This document shows, piece after piece, positions 25,496 to 37,101 of a DNA stretch of 64,000 nt (the stretch's first letter is position 1; every line of letters begins with the position of its first letter). The stretch is from positions 17,881 through 81,880 of the forward strand of contig DATAJO010000013.1 in NCBI GenBank assembly GCA_036262075.1. Direction: 5' to 3'. Below the pieces are notes generated by a model. The model worked only from the letters and a program-made list of their open reading frames with translations, was not told the DNA's origin and made no database searches. The translations under genes and the position numbers were made by a program. The stretch comes from JACDBZ01 sp036262075. GTDB taxonomy: Bacteria > Chloroflexota > Limnocylindria > QHBO01.

Positions 25496-27013
25496 GTGGT
25501 GTCCTTGCGCAACGACACTCCGGCGCCTCCCTTCGAGCGGCTCCTCGTCGCCAACCGCGGCGAGATCGCCATCCGGGTCATCCGGGCCTGTCGCGAGCTC
25601 GGGATCTCGCCGATCGCCGTCCATTCCGACGTCGACGCCGATGCGCTCCACGTCCGCCTGGCGGACCGGGGCGAGCAGATCGGGCCGGCGTCGGCGGCCG
25701 AGTCGTACCTGCGCATCGAGGCCGTCGTCGACGCGGCGCTGCGGTCCGGCGCCGAGGCCGTCCATCCCGGCTACGGCTTCCTGTCGGAGAACGCCGCCTT
25801 CGCCGAGGCGGTCGAGTCCGCGGGGCTGACGTTCGTCGGGCCGCCGGCATCGGCGCTCCAGGCGCTCGGGAACAAGCTCGCCGCCCGGCGGTCGGCGGAG
25901 GCCGCGGGCGTTCCGATCGTGCCGGGCACGACGGTGGCGCTCGGCGACGACCCGGCATCGGTCGAGGCGGTCGGCCTGCCGGTGATGCTCAAGGCGGCCG
26001 CCGGTGGGGGAGGGCGCGGGATGCGCCGGGTCGACCGGATCGAGGATCTGAAGGATGCCATGGCGGCCGCCCAGCGGGAGGCGACGGCAGCGTTCGGCGA
26101 CGGCACGATCTACGTCGAGCGCGTCGTCAGCCCGGCCCGCCACGTCGAGGTGCAGCTGCTCGGCGACCGCCACGGCGGCCTGGCCGTCCTCGGCGAGCGC
26201 GACTGCTCGGTCCAGCGCCGCCACCAGAAGCTCGTCGAGGAGTCGCCGTCGCCGGCGGTCGATCCTGCCACCCGCGAGGCGCTGTTCGAGAGCGCGCGGC
26301 GCGTGGCCCGGACGGTGGACTTCCACAACGCGGCGACGGTCGAGTTCCTCCTCGACGCCGGCGGCAGCCACTACTTCCTCGAGATGAACACCCGGCTCCA
26401 GGTCGAGCACGGCGTGACCGAGCTCGTCACCGGGCTCGACCTCGTCGGCTGGCAGATCCGCGTCGCGGCGGGAGAGCGGCTGCCCCCGGAGGTCCTCGAC
26501 GCGCCGCTCCACGGCCACGCCATCGAGGTCCGCGTCTACGCCGAGGACCCGTACGCCGGCTTTCGCCCGACCTCCGGCCGGGTCGGCGCCTGGGTCATGC
26601 CCTCCGGTCCCGGCGTCCGTGTCGACGCCGGCATCGAGGCCGATACCGACCTGCGGCCGGAGTACGACCCGCTGCTCGCCAAGCTCATGGTCCACGCGGA
26701 CGACCGCGAGGCGGCGATCGCCCGGCTCCGCCGCGCCCTCGACGAGACCCACGTCGGCGGCCTGCAGACCGACCTCGGCTTCCTCCGCTGGCTGCTCGAG
26801 GACGACGCCTTCGCCAGCGGCCGATACGACACCGGCCTGATCGCGGAGCGCTGGGGCGCCGGGCCGGCGCTGATCGATGACGACGCGGCGCTCGCCGCCG
26901 CCGCGGCGGTCGCGGCCCGGGAGCTCGGGCCAGCGCGCACGGCCGCGCCGGGGACTGTCGACCGGGGCTCGGCGTGGGGCCGCCAGGCCAGGATCGAGGC
27001 GCTGCGCCGATGA
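25496..27013 (+). CDS. Biotin carboxylase subunit (AccC/PccA type)
   Basis: ATP-dependent carboxylation of biotin on BCCP. The 505-aa ATP-grasp protein has the N-terminal LLVANRGEIAIRVIRACRELG, the Gly-rich ATP loop KAAAGGGGRGMR, the HVEVQLLGDRHG segment, the metal-binding LEMNTRLQVEH and the C-terminal EVRVYAEDP. The C-terminal BCCP domain of PccA is absent because it is a separate gene here. A GTG at 25496 (or 25499) starts it 3 bp after the carboxyltransferase stop without a clear ribosome site, indicating translational coupling. Its stop overlaps the next ATG. Confidence 0.94.
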   Translation: MVSLRNDTPAPPFERLLVANRGEIAIRVIRACRELGISPIAVHSDVDADALHVRLADRGEQIGPASAAESYLRIEAVVDAALRSGAEAVHPGYGFLSENAAFAEAVESAGLTFVGPPASALQALGNKLAARRSAEAAGVPIVPGTTVALGDDPASVEAVGLPVMLKAAAGGGGRGMRRVDRIEDLKDAMAAAQREATAAFGDGTIYVERVVSPARHVEVQLLGDRHGGLAVLGERDCSVQRRHQKLVEESPSPAVDPATREALFESARRVARTVDFHNAATVEFLLDAGGSHYFLEMNTRLQVEHGVTELVTGLDLVGWQIRVAAGERLPPEVLDAPLHGHAIEVRVYAEDPYAGFRPTSGRVGAWVMPSGPGVRVDAGIEADTDLRPEYDPLLAKLMVHADDREAAIARLRRALDETHVGGLQTDLGFLRWLLEDDAFASGRYDTGLIAERWGAGPALIDDDAALAAAAAVAARELGPARTAAPGTVDRGSAWGRQARIEALRR

Positions 27014-27474
27014 GGGACTACGAGGTCGAGGTCGACGGCGGCCGGCGGCGCCCGGCCGACGGCTGGCAGCTCGTCCTCGACGACCCGGACCACGGCGTCG
27101 GACGGCTCGTCAACGGCGAGCGGTCCATCCCGGTCGTCGTCGAGGGGTCGGGGAGCGAGTGGACGGTCACGCTCCGTGGCCGGCGCATCCCGGTCGCCGT
27201 GCGGACGTGGCGCGAGCGGCTCCTGGCCGAGGCCGCGACCGCCGCGCGGGTCCACAGTGGCCCGACCGTGGTGAAGGCCACGCTGCCCGGGCTCATCGTC
27301 GCCGTGGCGGTCGAGCCGGGCACGGCCGTCGAGGAGGGCGAGACGCTCCTCACCATCGAGGCGATGAAGATGCAGAACGAGGTCCGCGCACCCCGCGCCG
27401 GGACCGTCGTCGAGGTCGCCGTGGCCTCAGGCCAGACCGTCGCGACCGGGGCGGCGCTGGTCCAGATCGAGTAG
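27010..27474 (+). CDS. Biotin carboxyl carrier protein (biotinyl domain)
   Basis: Carries the biotin arm between carboxylase and carboxyltransferase. The 154-aa protein has the biotinyl domain at residues about 85-153 with the attachment site K120 in EAMKM and the usual LPGLIVAVAVEPGTAVEEG hairpin. The N-terminal 80 residues are a distinct domain, reminiscent of the BT domain of single-chain propionyl-CoA carboxylases, which would hold the subunits together. ATGA overlap with the biotin carboxylase gene. The 3' end overlaps the convergent small membrane-protein gene by 48 bp. Confidence 0.92.
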   Translation: MRDYEVEVDGGRRRPADGWQLVLDDPDHGVGRLVNGERSIPVVVEGSGSEWTVTLRGRRIPVAVRTWRERLLAEAATAARVHSGPTVVKATLPGLIVAVAVEPGTAVEEGETLLTIEAMKMQNEVRAPRAGTVVEVAVASGQTVATGAALVQIE

Positions 27475-27753
27475 CGCCAGCAGGCCGCGCTGGAGGATGG
27501 CGCCGGCCAGCGCCGCGAGGACGGCCACCGCGACGTCCAGGACGATCGCTACCCGGAAGCCGAAGAGGGACACCTCGGGGCCGAGGGAGATCCCCAGCCG
27601 ATGGCCGACGAGCCACAGCGCCCCGAAGGCGCTCAGGCTGGGGAGGAGCGGCGCCCACGGACGCCACGGACCGACGAGCCGCGCCGCCCCGACGCCGCAG
27701 GCGACGGAGAGGCTGGCGAACAGGCCGAGGAGGGCGTACGCGGCGGCTGGCAT
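27427..27753 (-). CDS. Small membrane protein, 108 aa
   Basis: Predicted three-to-four-helix membrane protein (AAAYALLGLFASLSVACGVG, WAPLLPSLSAFGALWLVG, VAIVLDVAVAVLAALAGAIL) with a basic C-terminal tail. No family recognised. It lies antisense to the last 48 bp of the BCCP gene and is divergent from the mutase gene, with 37 bp between the start codons. CAGACT ends seven bases before the ATG. A coding role is supported by the hydrophobic pattern and position rather than by homology. Confidence 0.55.
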   Translation of the reverse strand: MPAAAYALLGLFASLSVACGVGAARLVGPWRPWAPLLPSLSAFGALWLVGHRLGISLGPEVSLFGFRVAIVLDVAVAVLAALAGAILQRGLLALLDLDQRRPGRDGLA

Positions 27754-27775
27754 CGGTTCGAGTCTGCCACACCGG

Positions 27776-27781
27776 TAGAAT
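27776..27781 (+). promoter_or_regulatory. -10 element immediately upstream of the mutase gene
   Basis: TAGAAT ends nine bases before the mutase ATG at 27791, so the predicted transcript start (about 27788) leaves essentially no leader and no ribosome binding site. No good -35 is seen. Confidence 0.45.
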
Positions 27782-27790
27782 CGATGACCG

Positions 27791-29385
<1,595 letters not shown>

Positions 29386-29389
<4 letters not shown>

Positions 29390-29820
29390 GCGGCCCGCGC
29401 ATCGGCCCGATCCACCACGTCGCCATCGTCGTCCGCTCGATCGACGAGTCGCTGCCGCGCTATCGGTCCCTGTTCGGGCTCGAGCCAGAGCGGCCGCCGT
29501 TCACCTTCGAGACCCAGCGGGTGCGGCTCTGCTTCCTGCCCACCGGCCCGGAGCCGGCGGCACGCCTCGAGCTGGTCGAGCCGATCGACGACGAGTCGGG
29601 GGTCGCGCGCTTCCTCGACGCCCGTGGCGAGGGCGTCCACCACGTCTGCCTCCTGACCGATGACCTGCCGTCGTCGCTCGAGGCGCTCGCGAGCCGCGAG
29701 GCCGAGCTCATCGACCGCGAGCCCCGGCCCGGGGCCCACGGGAGCGTCGCCTTCATCCATCCCCGCACGCTGAACGGCGTGCTGTGGGAGCTGCTCGCGA
29801 CCGACGGCGAAGGCAGCTGA
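29386..29820 (+). CDS. Methylmalonyl-CoA epimerase (VOC superfamily)
   Basis: Interconverts (S)- and (R)-methylmalonyl-CoA, linking the carboxylase product to the mutase. The 144-aa protein has two VOC modules with metal ligands in IHHVAIVV (His), LELVEP (Glu), VHHVCLLTDD (His) and GVLWELL (Glu). GTG start overlapping the mutase stop. Glyoxalase-type dioxygenases share the fold, but the context makes epimerase the clear choice. Confidence 0.9.
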
Positions 29821-29824
29821 CCCG

Positions 29825-30391
29825 ATGCGCGTCGGGGCGCTCATCGTCCTGGCCGGCCTCGTTGCATGTGCCGGCCCGCCGCCCACGCCGACGACGACGC
29901 CCGAGCCCGAGCTGCCGCTCCGCCCGGCCGTTCCGCCGCTGTGGCGGAACGTGCGGAGCGATGCTGGCGAGCTCCAGCTCGTCGTTCCGCCCGACCTCAT
30001 CGTGTTCCACACGTCGGGGTCGATCCACGCGATGCGTGACGGTGATGCCGAGGTCCTGACGGTCGCCGCCGTATCCCCGGGACAGCTCGTGCAGCCGCGC
30101 GGCGATCAGACTGCCGCGGAGTGGGCCGATGACGGCGGCTGGCTGACGGCCGGGCAGGGGAGCGTCGGCGACGCGCCCGTCCGCAGCCGCGAGGTGCTGC
30201 TGCCGGCCGGCCCCGCGATCGAGCTCACGACGGCGTACGAGCTGGGCGAGGCGGGCACCCGGTGGACGATGCTCTACCTCATCCGGACCGCCAATGGCTA
30301 CGGGCTGCTCCAGGTGGGCGGTCCCGGTCAGCCGCCCGACGAGCCGCCGGACGAGGTCCGCCTCATGCGCGAGCTGATCGCGTTCGACTAG
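29825..30391 (+). CDS. Putative lipoprotein, 188 aa
   Basis: Secreted, lipid-anchored protein of unknown function. The signal peptide MRVGALIVLAGLVAC ends in a lipobox with Cys15 followed by a Pro/Thr linker (GPPPTPTTTPEPE). The mature part is beta-rich (ELQLVVPPDLIVFH, EVLTVAAVSPGQLV, RWTMLYLIRTANGYGLLQVGG) and resembles small PsbP/Mog1-type lipoproteins in outline only. ATG is 4 bp after the epimerase stop. It converges with sucD; the 47-bp gap has only a weak 5-bp hairpin. Confidence 0.75.
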   Translation: MRVGALIVLAGLVACAGPPPTPTTTPEPELPLRPAVPPLWRNVRSDAGELQLVVPPDLIVFHTSGSIHAMRDGDAEVLTVAAVSPGQLVQPRGDQTAAEWADDGGWLTAGQGSVGDAPVRSREVLLPAGPAIELTTAYELGEAGTRWTMLYLIRTANGYGLLQVGGPGQPPDEPPDEVRLMRELIAFD

Positions 30392-30438
30392 GGTCAGACC
30401 GCGGGCGCGGGAAGCGCGTCCCTCGTCGAGCCCGAGGC

Positions 30439-31316
30439 TCAGCGGACGCCGGCGTCGCGCAGCAGCTGCGGGATGTGCGACGGGGAGTCGGCCACGCGCA
30501 CGCCCGCCTTCTCGAGCGCCACGCGCTTCGACTCGGCGGTGCCGCCGCCGGTGGTCGAGATGATCGCGCCGGCGTGGCCCATCCGGCGTCCGGGCGGGGC
30601 CGTGCGGCCGGCGATGAAGGCCGCCATCGGCTTGCGCACCTCGCGCGCGATGAACGCCGCCGCCTTCTCCTCCTCCTCGCCGCCGATCTCGCCGATCATC
30701 ACGATCGCCTCGGTCTCGGGGTCCTGGTTGAAGAGGTCGAGGACGTCGATGAACGTCGTGCCGACGATCGGGTCGCCGCCGATGCCGACGCAGGTCGACT
30801 GGCCCATGCCGGCATCGGTCATGGCCTGCACCACCTCGTAGGTCAGCGTGCCCGAGCGCGAGACGAGGCCGACCGAGCCCGGCCGATGGATGTCGCCGGG
30901 AATGATCCCGACCTTGGCCTCGCCGACGGTCGTCAGGCCCGGGCAGTTCGGCCCGATGAGCCGCGTGCCCTTCTGCTTGAGGACGTGGTAGACGCGGAGC
31001 ATGTCGAGGGCCGGTACGCCCTCGGTGATGCACACGACGAGCGGGACGTTCGCCGCCGATGCTTCGAGCATCGCGTCGGGCGCGAAGGCGGCCGGGACGA
31101 AGATGACCGATGCGTTCGCGCCGGTCTGCTCCACGGCGTCGGCGACGGTGTCGAACACCGGGACGCGGCCGTCGAGCGCGGCCTGGCCGCCCTTGCCGGG
31201 CGTGACGCCGGCGACGATGTTCGTGCCGTACGCGAGCATCGCCTCGGAGTGGAAGGCGCCCTCGCGGCCGGTGATGCCCTGGACGAGGAGCCGCGTGTCG
31301 CGGTTGACGAGGATGC

Positions 31317-31320
<4 letters not shown>
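30439..31320 (-). CDS. sucD: Succinyl-CoA synthetase alpha subunit
   Basis: Forms succinyl-CoA or the reverse with nucleotide triphosphate in the TCA cycle. The 293-aa protein begins VSILVNRDTRLLVQGITGREGAFH with the CoA-binding Rossmann domain, has CITEGVPALDM and LIGPNCPG, and the phosphohistidine loop MGHAGAIIS in the ligase domain. GTG start overlaps the sucC stop as GTGA. It is convergent with the methylmalonyl pathway genes whose product it uses. Confidence 0.95.
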
Positions 31321-32459
<1,139 letters not shown>

Positions 32460-32523
32460 AGACGGCTCTCCCTCGCAGCGACGGCAGGCACGGGGCGACC
32501 GGTGGCACGTTCGCGGTCCGGCG

Positions 32524-32634
32524 ATTGTACCGATGCGGCCGCCGCCGCAGCGGCGCATCGGCTCGTCGACGAGCGGCTGGGCAGCTCCGCCGGCTGAGCG
32601 CGGCCGACCGCCGCGCCCGTACACTGTCGGGCGC
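32524..32634. promoter_or_regulatory. Divergent sucC / isocitrate dehydrogenase promoter region
   Basis: A minus-strand TACAAT (32529-32524) is a plausible sucC -10. On the plus strand TACACT (32620-32625) lies within a palindrome whose 7-bp arms are 32613-32619 and 32628-32634, about 45 bp before the dehydrogenase. Neither has a good -35. Confidence 0.4.
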
Positions 32635-32678
32635 ACCGGCCGACGCTGTGAGCGGCCGCACGTGGAGACACACGCACC

Positions 32679-33692
32679 GTGACCTACACCGTGACCCTGA
32701 TCCCCGGCGACGGCATCGGCCCGGAGCTGGCGGACGCCGCCCGCACTGTCCTGGAGGCGACGGGCATCGAATTCGAGTGGGACGTCCAGGACGCCGGCGA
32801 GGCGACGATCGCGACCGAGGGGACGCCGCTCCCTGACCGCGTGATCGAGTCGATCCGGCGCAACGGCGTCGGCCTCAAGGGGCCGATCACCACGCCGGTG
32901 GGGTCGGGCTTCCGATCGGTCAACGTGTCGCTGCGCAAGGAGCTCGAGCTCTACGCCAACGTCCGGCCGGCGCGGTCGATGGCCGGCGTCGAGAGCCGCT
33001 ACGAGAACGTCGACCTCATCGTCGTGCGCGAGAACACCGAGGACCTGTACGCCGGCGTCGAGCACATGGTCGGGCCGGATGCGGCCGAGTCGATCAAGAT
33101 CATCACCCGCGCCGCGTCGCAGCGCATCGCGCGCTACGCGTTCGAGTACGCGGTGAAGAACGGCCGCCGCAAGGTCACCGCCGTCCACAAGGCGAACATC
33201 ATGAAGCTGTCCGACGGCCTGTTCCTCGAGAGCTGCCAGCAGGTCGCCGCCGACTACGCCGGCCGGGTCGAGTTCGAGGACCGCATCGTCGACAACATGT
33301 GCATGCAGCTCGTCCAGAAGCCCGAGCTGTACGACGTCCTCGTCCTGCCGAACCTGTACGGCGACATCGTGTCCGACCTCGCCGCCGGCCTCGTCGGCGG
33401 CCTGGGCGTGGCCCCGGGCGCGAACATCGGCGAGAAGGCGGCGGTGTTCGAGCCGGTCCACGGCTCCGCGCCGAAGTACGCGGGCCAGAACAAGGCCAAC
33501 CCGACGGCGCTCATCCTGTCCGGCGCGCTCATGCTCCGCCACCTCGGCGAGCTCGACGCGGCCGACGCGGTCGAGACCGCGGTCCGCGACGTCATCGCCG
33601 AGGGCAAGACGGTGACGTACGACCTCGGTGGATCGACCGGCACCCGCGAGTTCGGAGAGGCCGTCGCGGATCGAGTCCGGCGAGCAGCCTGA
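32679..33692 (+). CDS. icd: Isocitrate dehydrogenase, NAD-type (isocitrate/isopropylmalate dehydrogenase family)
   Basis: Oxidative decarboxylation of isocitrate to 2-oxoglutarate. The 337-aa length, the IPGDGIGPEL start, NVRPARSM, and VRENTEDLYAGVEH identify the short NAD-dependent isocitrate dehydrogenase branch rather than LeuB. Catalytic YAFEYA tyrosine, HKANIMK lysine and the D-rich NLYGDIVSDLAAG metal site are present, as is the VHGSAPKYAGQNKANP nucleotide loop. Homoisocitrate or tartrate dehydrogenases are related alternatives, but the setting between sucCD and sdh supports the TCA role. GTG start. Confidence 0.88.
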   Translation: MTYTVTLIPGDGIGPELADAARTVLEATGIEFEWDVQDAGEATIATEGTPLPDRVIESIRRNGVGLKGPITTPVGSGFRSVNVSLRKELELYANVRPARSMAGVESRYENVDLIVVRENTEDLYAGVEHMVGPDAAESIKIITRAASQRIARYAFEYAVKNGRRKVTAVHKANIMKLSDGLFLESCQQVAADYAGRVEFEDRIVDNMCMQLVQKPELYDVLVLPNLYGDIVSDLAAGLVGGLGVAPGANIGEKAAVFEPVHGSAPKYAGQNKANPTALILSGALMLRHLGELDAADAVETAVRDVIAEGKTVTYDLGGSTGTREFGEAVADRVRRAA

Positions 33693-33700
33693 CGGCGAAT

Positions 33701-33706
33701 TAGAAT
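33701..33706 (+). promoter_or_regulatory. -10 element for the sdh operon
   Basis: TAGAAT lies 63 bp before the sdhC start, with a GC-rich leader containing GCCGCCCGCAGGGCGGC, a 6-bp hairpin just before the GGGAGGTGA ribosome site. No clear -35. Confidence 0.4.
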
Positions 33707-33768
33707 CGGGGGGCCGCTAGTTCCGTGCCGCCCGCAGGGCGGCGCCCCGAGGGAGGTGAAGCACGCCC

Positions 33769-34143
33769 GTGAACCGGCTGTTCGGATACCAGGTCTCCTG
33801 GGCGGAGCTGGCCTGGTTCGGCCACCGCGTCAGCGGCCTCGGCGTGCTCCTCTACCTGTTCATGCACATCGTCGAGACCTCGACCGTGCTGCTCGGCCCG
33901 GACGTCTACGACGCGGCCGTCGGGATCTTCAAGAACCTGCCGGCGCGGTTGCTCGAGGTGCTGCTCATGGCGGCCGTCGTGTACCACGCCCTCAACGGCC
34001 TGCGCGTCATCGCCATGGACTTCTTCCCGGGCCTGACGATCTGGTACCGGCCGCTGACGTACGGCGTCATCGCCGCGACCGTCATCGCCATGGTCCCGCT
34101 CGGCCTGATCATGATCACCCCGTTCATGCCGTGGGGCGCCTGA
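33769..34143 (+). CDS. sdhC: Succinate dehydrogenase cytochrome b subunit SdhC
   Basis: Membrane anchor and heme b subunit of complex II. The 124-aa protein has three membrane helices; the first contains WFGHRVSGLGVLLYLFMHIVETS, with the family His residues for quinone site and heme. GTG start 9 nt after GGGAGGTGA. First gene of sdhCDAB. Confidence 0.92.
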   Translation: MNRLFGYQVSWAELAWFGHRVSGLGVLLYLFMHIVETSTVLLGPDVYDAAVGIFKNLPARLLEVLLMAAVVYHALNGLRVIAMDFFPGLTIWYRPLTYGVIAATVIAMVPLGLIMITPFMPWGA

Positions 34144-34147
34144 GCCG

Positions 34148-34597
34148 ATGACGACCAGTGTCGGACGCCGTCGCGTCATCTACTCCAACCCGTCGCGGGC
34201 CGCGCGCCCGCTCCCGGAGGCCTCCGGCCGCGAGCGGTTCTGGTGGTACTTCATGCGCCTGTCGGGGCTGGCGCTCGTCCTCCTCGTCCTCGGGCACATG
34301 TTCATCATGCACGTGCTCGTCGTGTTCGCCGGCCAGGAGATCGACTTCGCGTTCGTCCAGAGCCGATGGGGGACGCCGTTCTGGCGCATCTACGACGGCC
34401 TCCTCCTCGTCCTCGCCTTCGTCCACGGCGCACGGGGCGCCCGTACCGTCATCACCGACTACGTGACCAACCGGACGGCCCGCAGCCTCGTCATCGGCGT
34501 CCTGCTGGCACTCGCCGGCATCTGGCTCATCCTCGGCGTGCTCGTCCTGATCTTCTTCGACCCGGGCGTGCACAGCGTGTCGGGGCCGGTGTCGTGA
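34148..34597 (+). CDS. sdhD: Succinate dehydrogenase membrane anchor SdhD
   Basis: The second membrane anchor of complex II. The 149-aa protein has a 30-residue basic N-terminal tail and three helices (YFMRLSGLALVLLVLGHMFIMHVLVV, IYDGLLLVLAFVHGARG, SLVIGVLLALAGIWLILGVLVLIFF). Candidate heme ligands are the histidines of GHMFIMH and FVHGARG. Starts 4 bp after sdhC in a GAGCCGATG context; its stop overlaps the sdhA GTG. Confidence 0.9.
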   Translation: MTTSVGRRRVIYSNPSRAARPLPEASGRERFWWYFMRLSGLALVLLVLGHMFIMHVLVVFAGQEIDFAFVQSRWGTPFWRIYDGLLLVLAFVHGARGARTVITDYVTNRTARSLVIGVLLALAGIWLILGVLVLIFFDPGVHSVSGPVS

Positions 34598-36387
34598 CGC
34601 TGGCCCGGGTCGGGCGGCCGCGCATTCCGCCCACGCACGTCCACGAGCTCGACGCCGTCGTCGTCGGCGCCGGCGGGGCCGGCCTGTACGCCGCGCTCGA
34701 GCTGAAGCAGGAGCTCGGGCCGGAGGCCCGCATCGGCGTCATCAGCAAGCTCTACCCCAGCCGCTCCCATACCGGCGCCGCCCAGGGCGGGGTGTGCGCC
34801 GCGCTCGGCAACTCCGAGGAGGACCACTGGGAGTGGCACTGGTTCGACACGGTCAAGGGCGGCGACTACCTGGTCGACCAGGACGCGGCCGAGGTCATGT
34901 GCCGCGACGCGATCGACACGATCATCAACCTCGAGCACCTCGGCCTGCCGTTCGACCGCACCGAGGACGGGCTCATCGCCCAGCGGCGCTTCGGCGGCCA
35001 TACCCGCAACTACGGCGAGGGCCCGGTGCGGCGCTCCTGCTTCGCCGCCGACCGGACCGGCCACGCCATCCTCCAGACCCTGTTCCAGCAGTGCATCCGG
35101 CACGACGTCACGTTCTTCGACGAGTACCAGGTTCTCGACCTCGCCATGCCGGCGGGGCCCGATGGGCCGGTCACCGGGGTCATCGGCCTCCAGCTGGCGA
35201 CGACCGAGCTCCACGCCTTCCGGGCCAGGGTCGTCCTGTTCGCGACCGGCGGCTACGGCAAGATCTTCAAGGTCACCTCGAACGCCCACACCCTGACCGG
35301 TGACGGGATGGCGATCCCGTACCGCCGTGGCCTGCCGCTCGAGGACATGGAGTTCTTCCAGTTCCACCCGACCGGCATGTACAAGCTCGGCTTCCTCCTG
35401 TCCGAGGCGATGCGCGGCGAGGGCGGCTTCCTCGTCAACAACGAGGGCGAGCGCTTCATGGAGCGCTACGCGCCGACGATGAAGGACCTGGCCTCGCGCG
35501 ACGTCGTGTCGCGCTCGATCTACCTCGAGATCGCCGAGGGGCGGGGCATCAACGGCGAGGACTACGTGTACCTCGACGTGCGGCACCTCGGCGCCGAGGT
35601 CCTGAACAAGAAGCTGCCCGACATGAGCGGCTTCATCCGCACCTACTTCGGCCTCGAGCCATTGACCGACCTCGTGCCGATCCAGCCGACCGCGCACTAC
35701 GCCATGGGCGGCATCCCGACCGACATCGACGGCCGCGCCCTCCGCAACGCGGCGAACGAGCCCGTGCCCGGGTTCTACGCGGCAGGGGAGTGCGCCTGCG
35801 TCAGCGTCCACGGCGCGAACCGGCTCGGCACGAACTCGCTGCTCGACATCCTCGTCTTCGGCCGCCGGGCCGGGAAGCGGATGGCGACCGACCTTCGCGA
35901 CCTGCCCGATCCGGAGCCCGACGTCGAGGCCGAGGCCAACGCCCAGGAGCGGGTCGACGCGCTCCTCGCCGGCGGGGACGGCGAGCGGCCGGCGGTCATC
36001 CGCAGCGAGCTCCAGGAGGTGATGTTCAGCAAGTGCGGCGTGTACCGCACCCAGGAGCTCCTGACCGAGGCGCGCGACACGATCGCCGGCCTTCGCGAGC
36101 GCGCCGAGCGGCTCCACCTCGACGACCGCGGCTGTCGCTACAACACCGACCTCGGCGAGGCGCTCGAGCTCGGTCACCTCCTTGACTGCGCCGAGGCGAC
36201 CGTCGCGTCGGCCCTGGCACGCAAGGAGAGCCGCGGCGGCCACGCGCGGGAGGACTACCCCGAGCGCGACGACGCGAACTGGCTCAAGCACACGCTCGCG
36301 CGGCGTGATCTCGAGAGCGGCATGGTCGAGCTCGACTACAAGCCGGTCACGATCACGAAGTTCGAGCCGAAGCCGCGGGTGTACTGA
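34594..36387 (+). CDS. sdhA: Succinate dehydrogenase flavoprotein subunit SdhA
   Basis: Catalytic FAD subunit oxidising succinate to fumarate. The 597-aa protein has the FAD-binding VVVGAGGAGLYAAL near residue 22, the covalent flavin-attachment His59 in SRSHTGAAQGG, FFQFHPTGMY and the GEGG capping-domain region, QPTAHYAMGGIPTD with active-site His/Arg, and HGANRLGTNSLLD. GTG start overlaps the sdhD stop as GTGA. Confidence 0.96.
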   Translation: MTLARVGRPRIPPTHVHELDAVVVGAGGAGLYAALELKQELGPEARIGVISKLYPSRSHTGAAQGGVCAALGNSEEDHWEWHWFDTVKGGDYLVDQDAAEVMCRDAIDTIINLEHLGLPFDRTEDGLIAQRRFGGHTRNYGEGPVRRSCFAADRTGHAILQTLFQQCIRHDVTFFDEYQVLDLAMPAGPDGPVTGVIGLQLATTELHAFRARVVLFATGGYGKIFKVTSNAHTLTGDGMAIPYRRGLPLEDMEFFQFHPTGMYKLGFLLSEAMRGEGGFLVNNEGERFMERYAPTMKDLASRDVVSRSIYLEIAEGRGINGEDYVYLDVRHLGAEVLNKKLPDMSGFIRTYFGLEPLTDLVPIQPTAHYAMGGIPTDIDGRALRNAANEPVPGFYAAGECACVSVHGANRLGTNSLLDILVFGRRAGKRMATDLRDLPDPEPDVEAEANAQERVDALLAGGDGERPAVIRSELQEVMFSKCGVYRTQELLTEARDTIAGLRERAERLHLDDRGCRYNTDLGEALELGHLLDCAEATVASALARKESRGGHAREDYPERDDANWLKHTLARRDLESGMVELDYKPVTITKFEPKPRVY

Positions 36388-36390
36388 CCG

Positions 36391-37101
36391 ATGACCATGG
36401 ACGTTCGGCTCCGCATCCGCCGATTCAACCCCGAGATCGACCGCGAGCCCCACTGGGAGGAGTACGCGGTCACGGCCGAGCCCACCGACCGGGTGCTCGA
36501 CCTCCTCCACCAGGTGAAGTGGTACGAGGACGGCACGCTCACCTTCCGCCGATCCTGCGCCCACGGCGTGTGCGGTTCGGACGCGATGCTCATCAACGGC
36601 CGCAACCGCCTCGCGTGCGAGTACCTCGTCAAGGACGCCGGCACCGATATCACCGTCGAGGCCATCCGCGGCCTGCCGATCGTCAAGGACCTCCTCGTCG
36701 ACATGGAGCCGTTCTGGGAGTCGTATCGGTCCGTGAAGCCGTTCCTCGTCAACGACGAGATCCCCGAGGACGGCCGGGAGCGCCGCCAGTCGCCGGCCGA
36801 CCGGGAGCGCTACGAGGACACGAGCCGCTGCATCCTGTGCGCGGCCTGCACGACGGCCTGCCCGATCTTCTGGAACGACCAGGCCTACGTCGGTCCGGCG
36901 GCGATCGTGAACGCGCATCGGTTCATATTCGACACGCGCGACACGGCCCACGAGGAGCGGCTCCAGATCATGGCCGACCCCGACGGCGTGTGGCGCTGCC
37001 GCACGACGTTCAACTGCGTCGAGGCCTGCCCACGGGACATCAAGGTCACGAAGGCCATCCTCGAGGTCACGAACGAGATCGGCCGGGCCGGCATTCGGTG
37101 A
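36391..37101 (+). CDS. sdhB: Succinate dehydrogenase iron-sulfur subunit SdhB
   Basis: Electron-transfer subunit with three clusters. The [2Fe-2S] site uses C56, C61, D64 and C76 (CAHGVCGSD, as in E. coli with Asp as one ligand). The [4Fe-4S] and [3Fe-4S] sites lie in CILCAACTTACP and CRTTFNCVEACP. 236 aa, typical length. Starts 4 bp after sdhA in TGACCGATG. Its stop overlaps the RNase HI start. Confidence 0.95.
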   Translation: MTMDVRLRIRRFNPEIDREPHWEEYAVTAEPTDRVLDLLHQVKWYEDGTLTFRRSCAHGVCGSDAMLINGRNRLACEYLVKDAGTDITVEAIRGLPIVKDLLVDMEPFWESYRSVKPFLVNDEIPEDGRERRQSPADRERYEDTSRCILCAACTTACPIFWNDQAYVGPAAIVNAHRFIFDTRDTAHEERLQIMADPDGVWRCRTTFNCVEACPRDIKVTKAILEVTNEIGRAGIR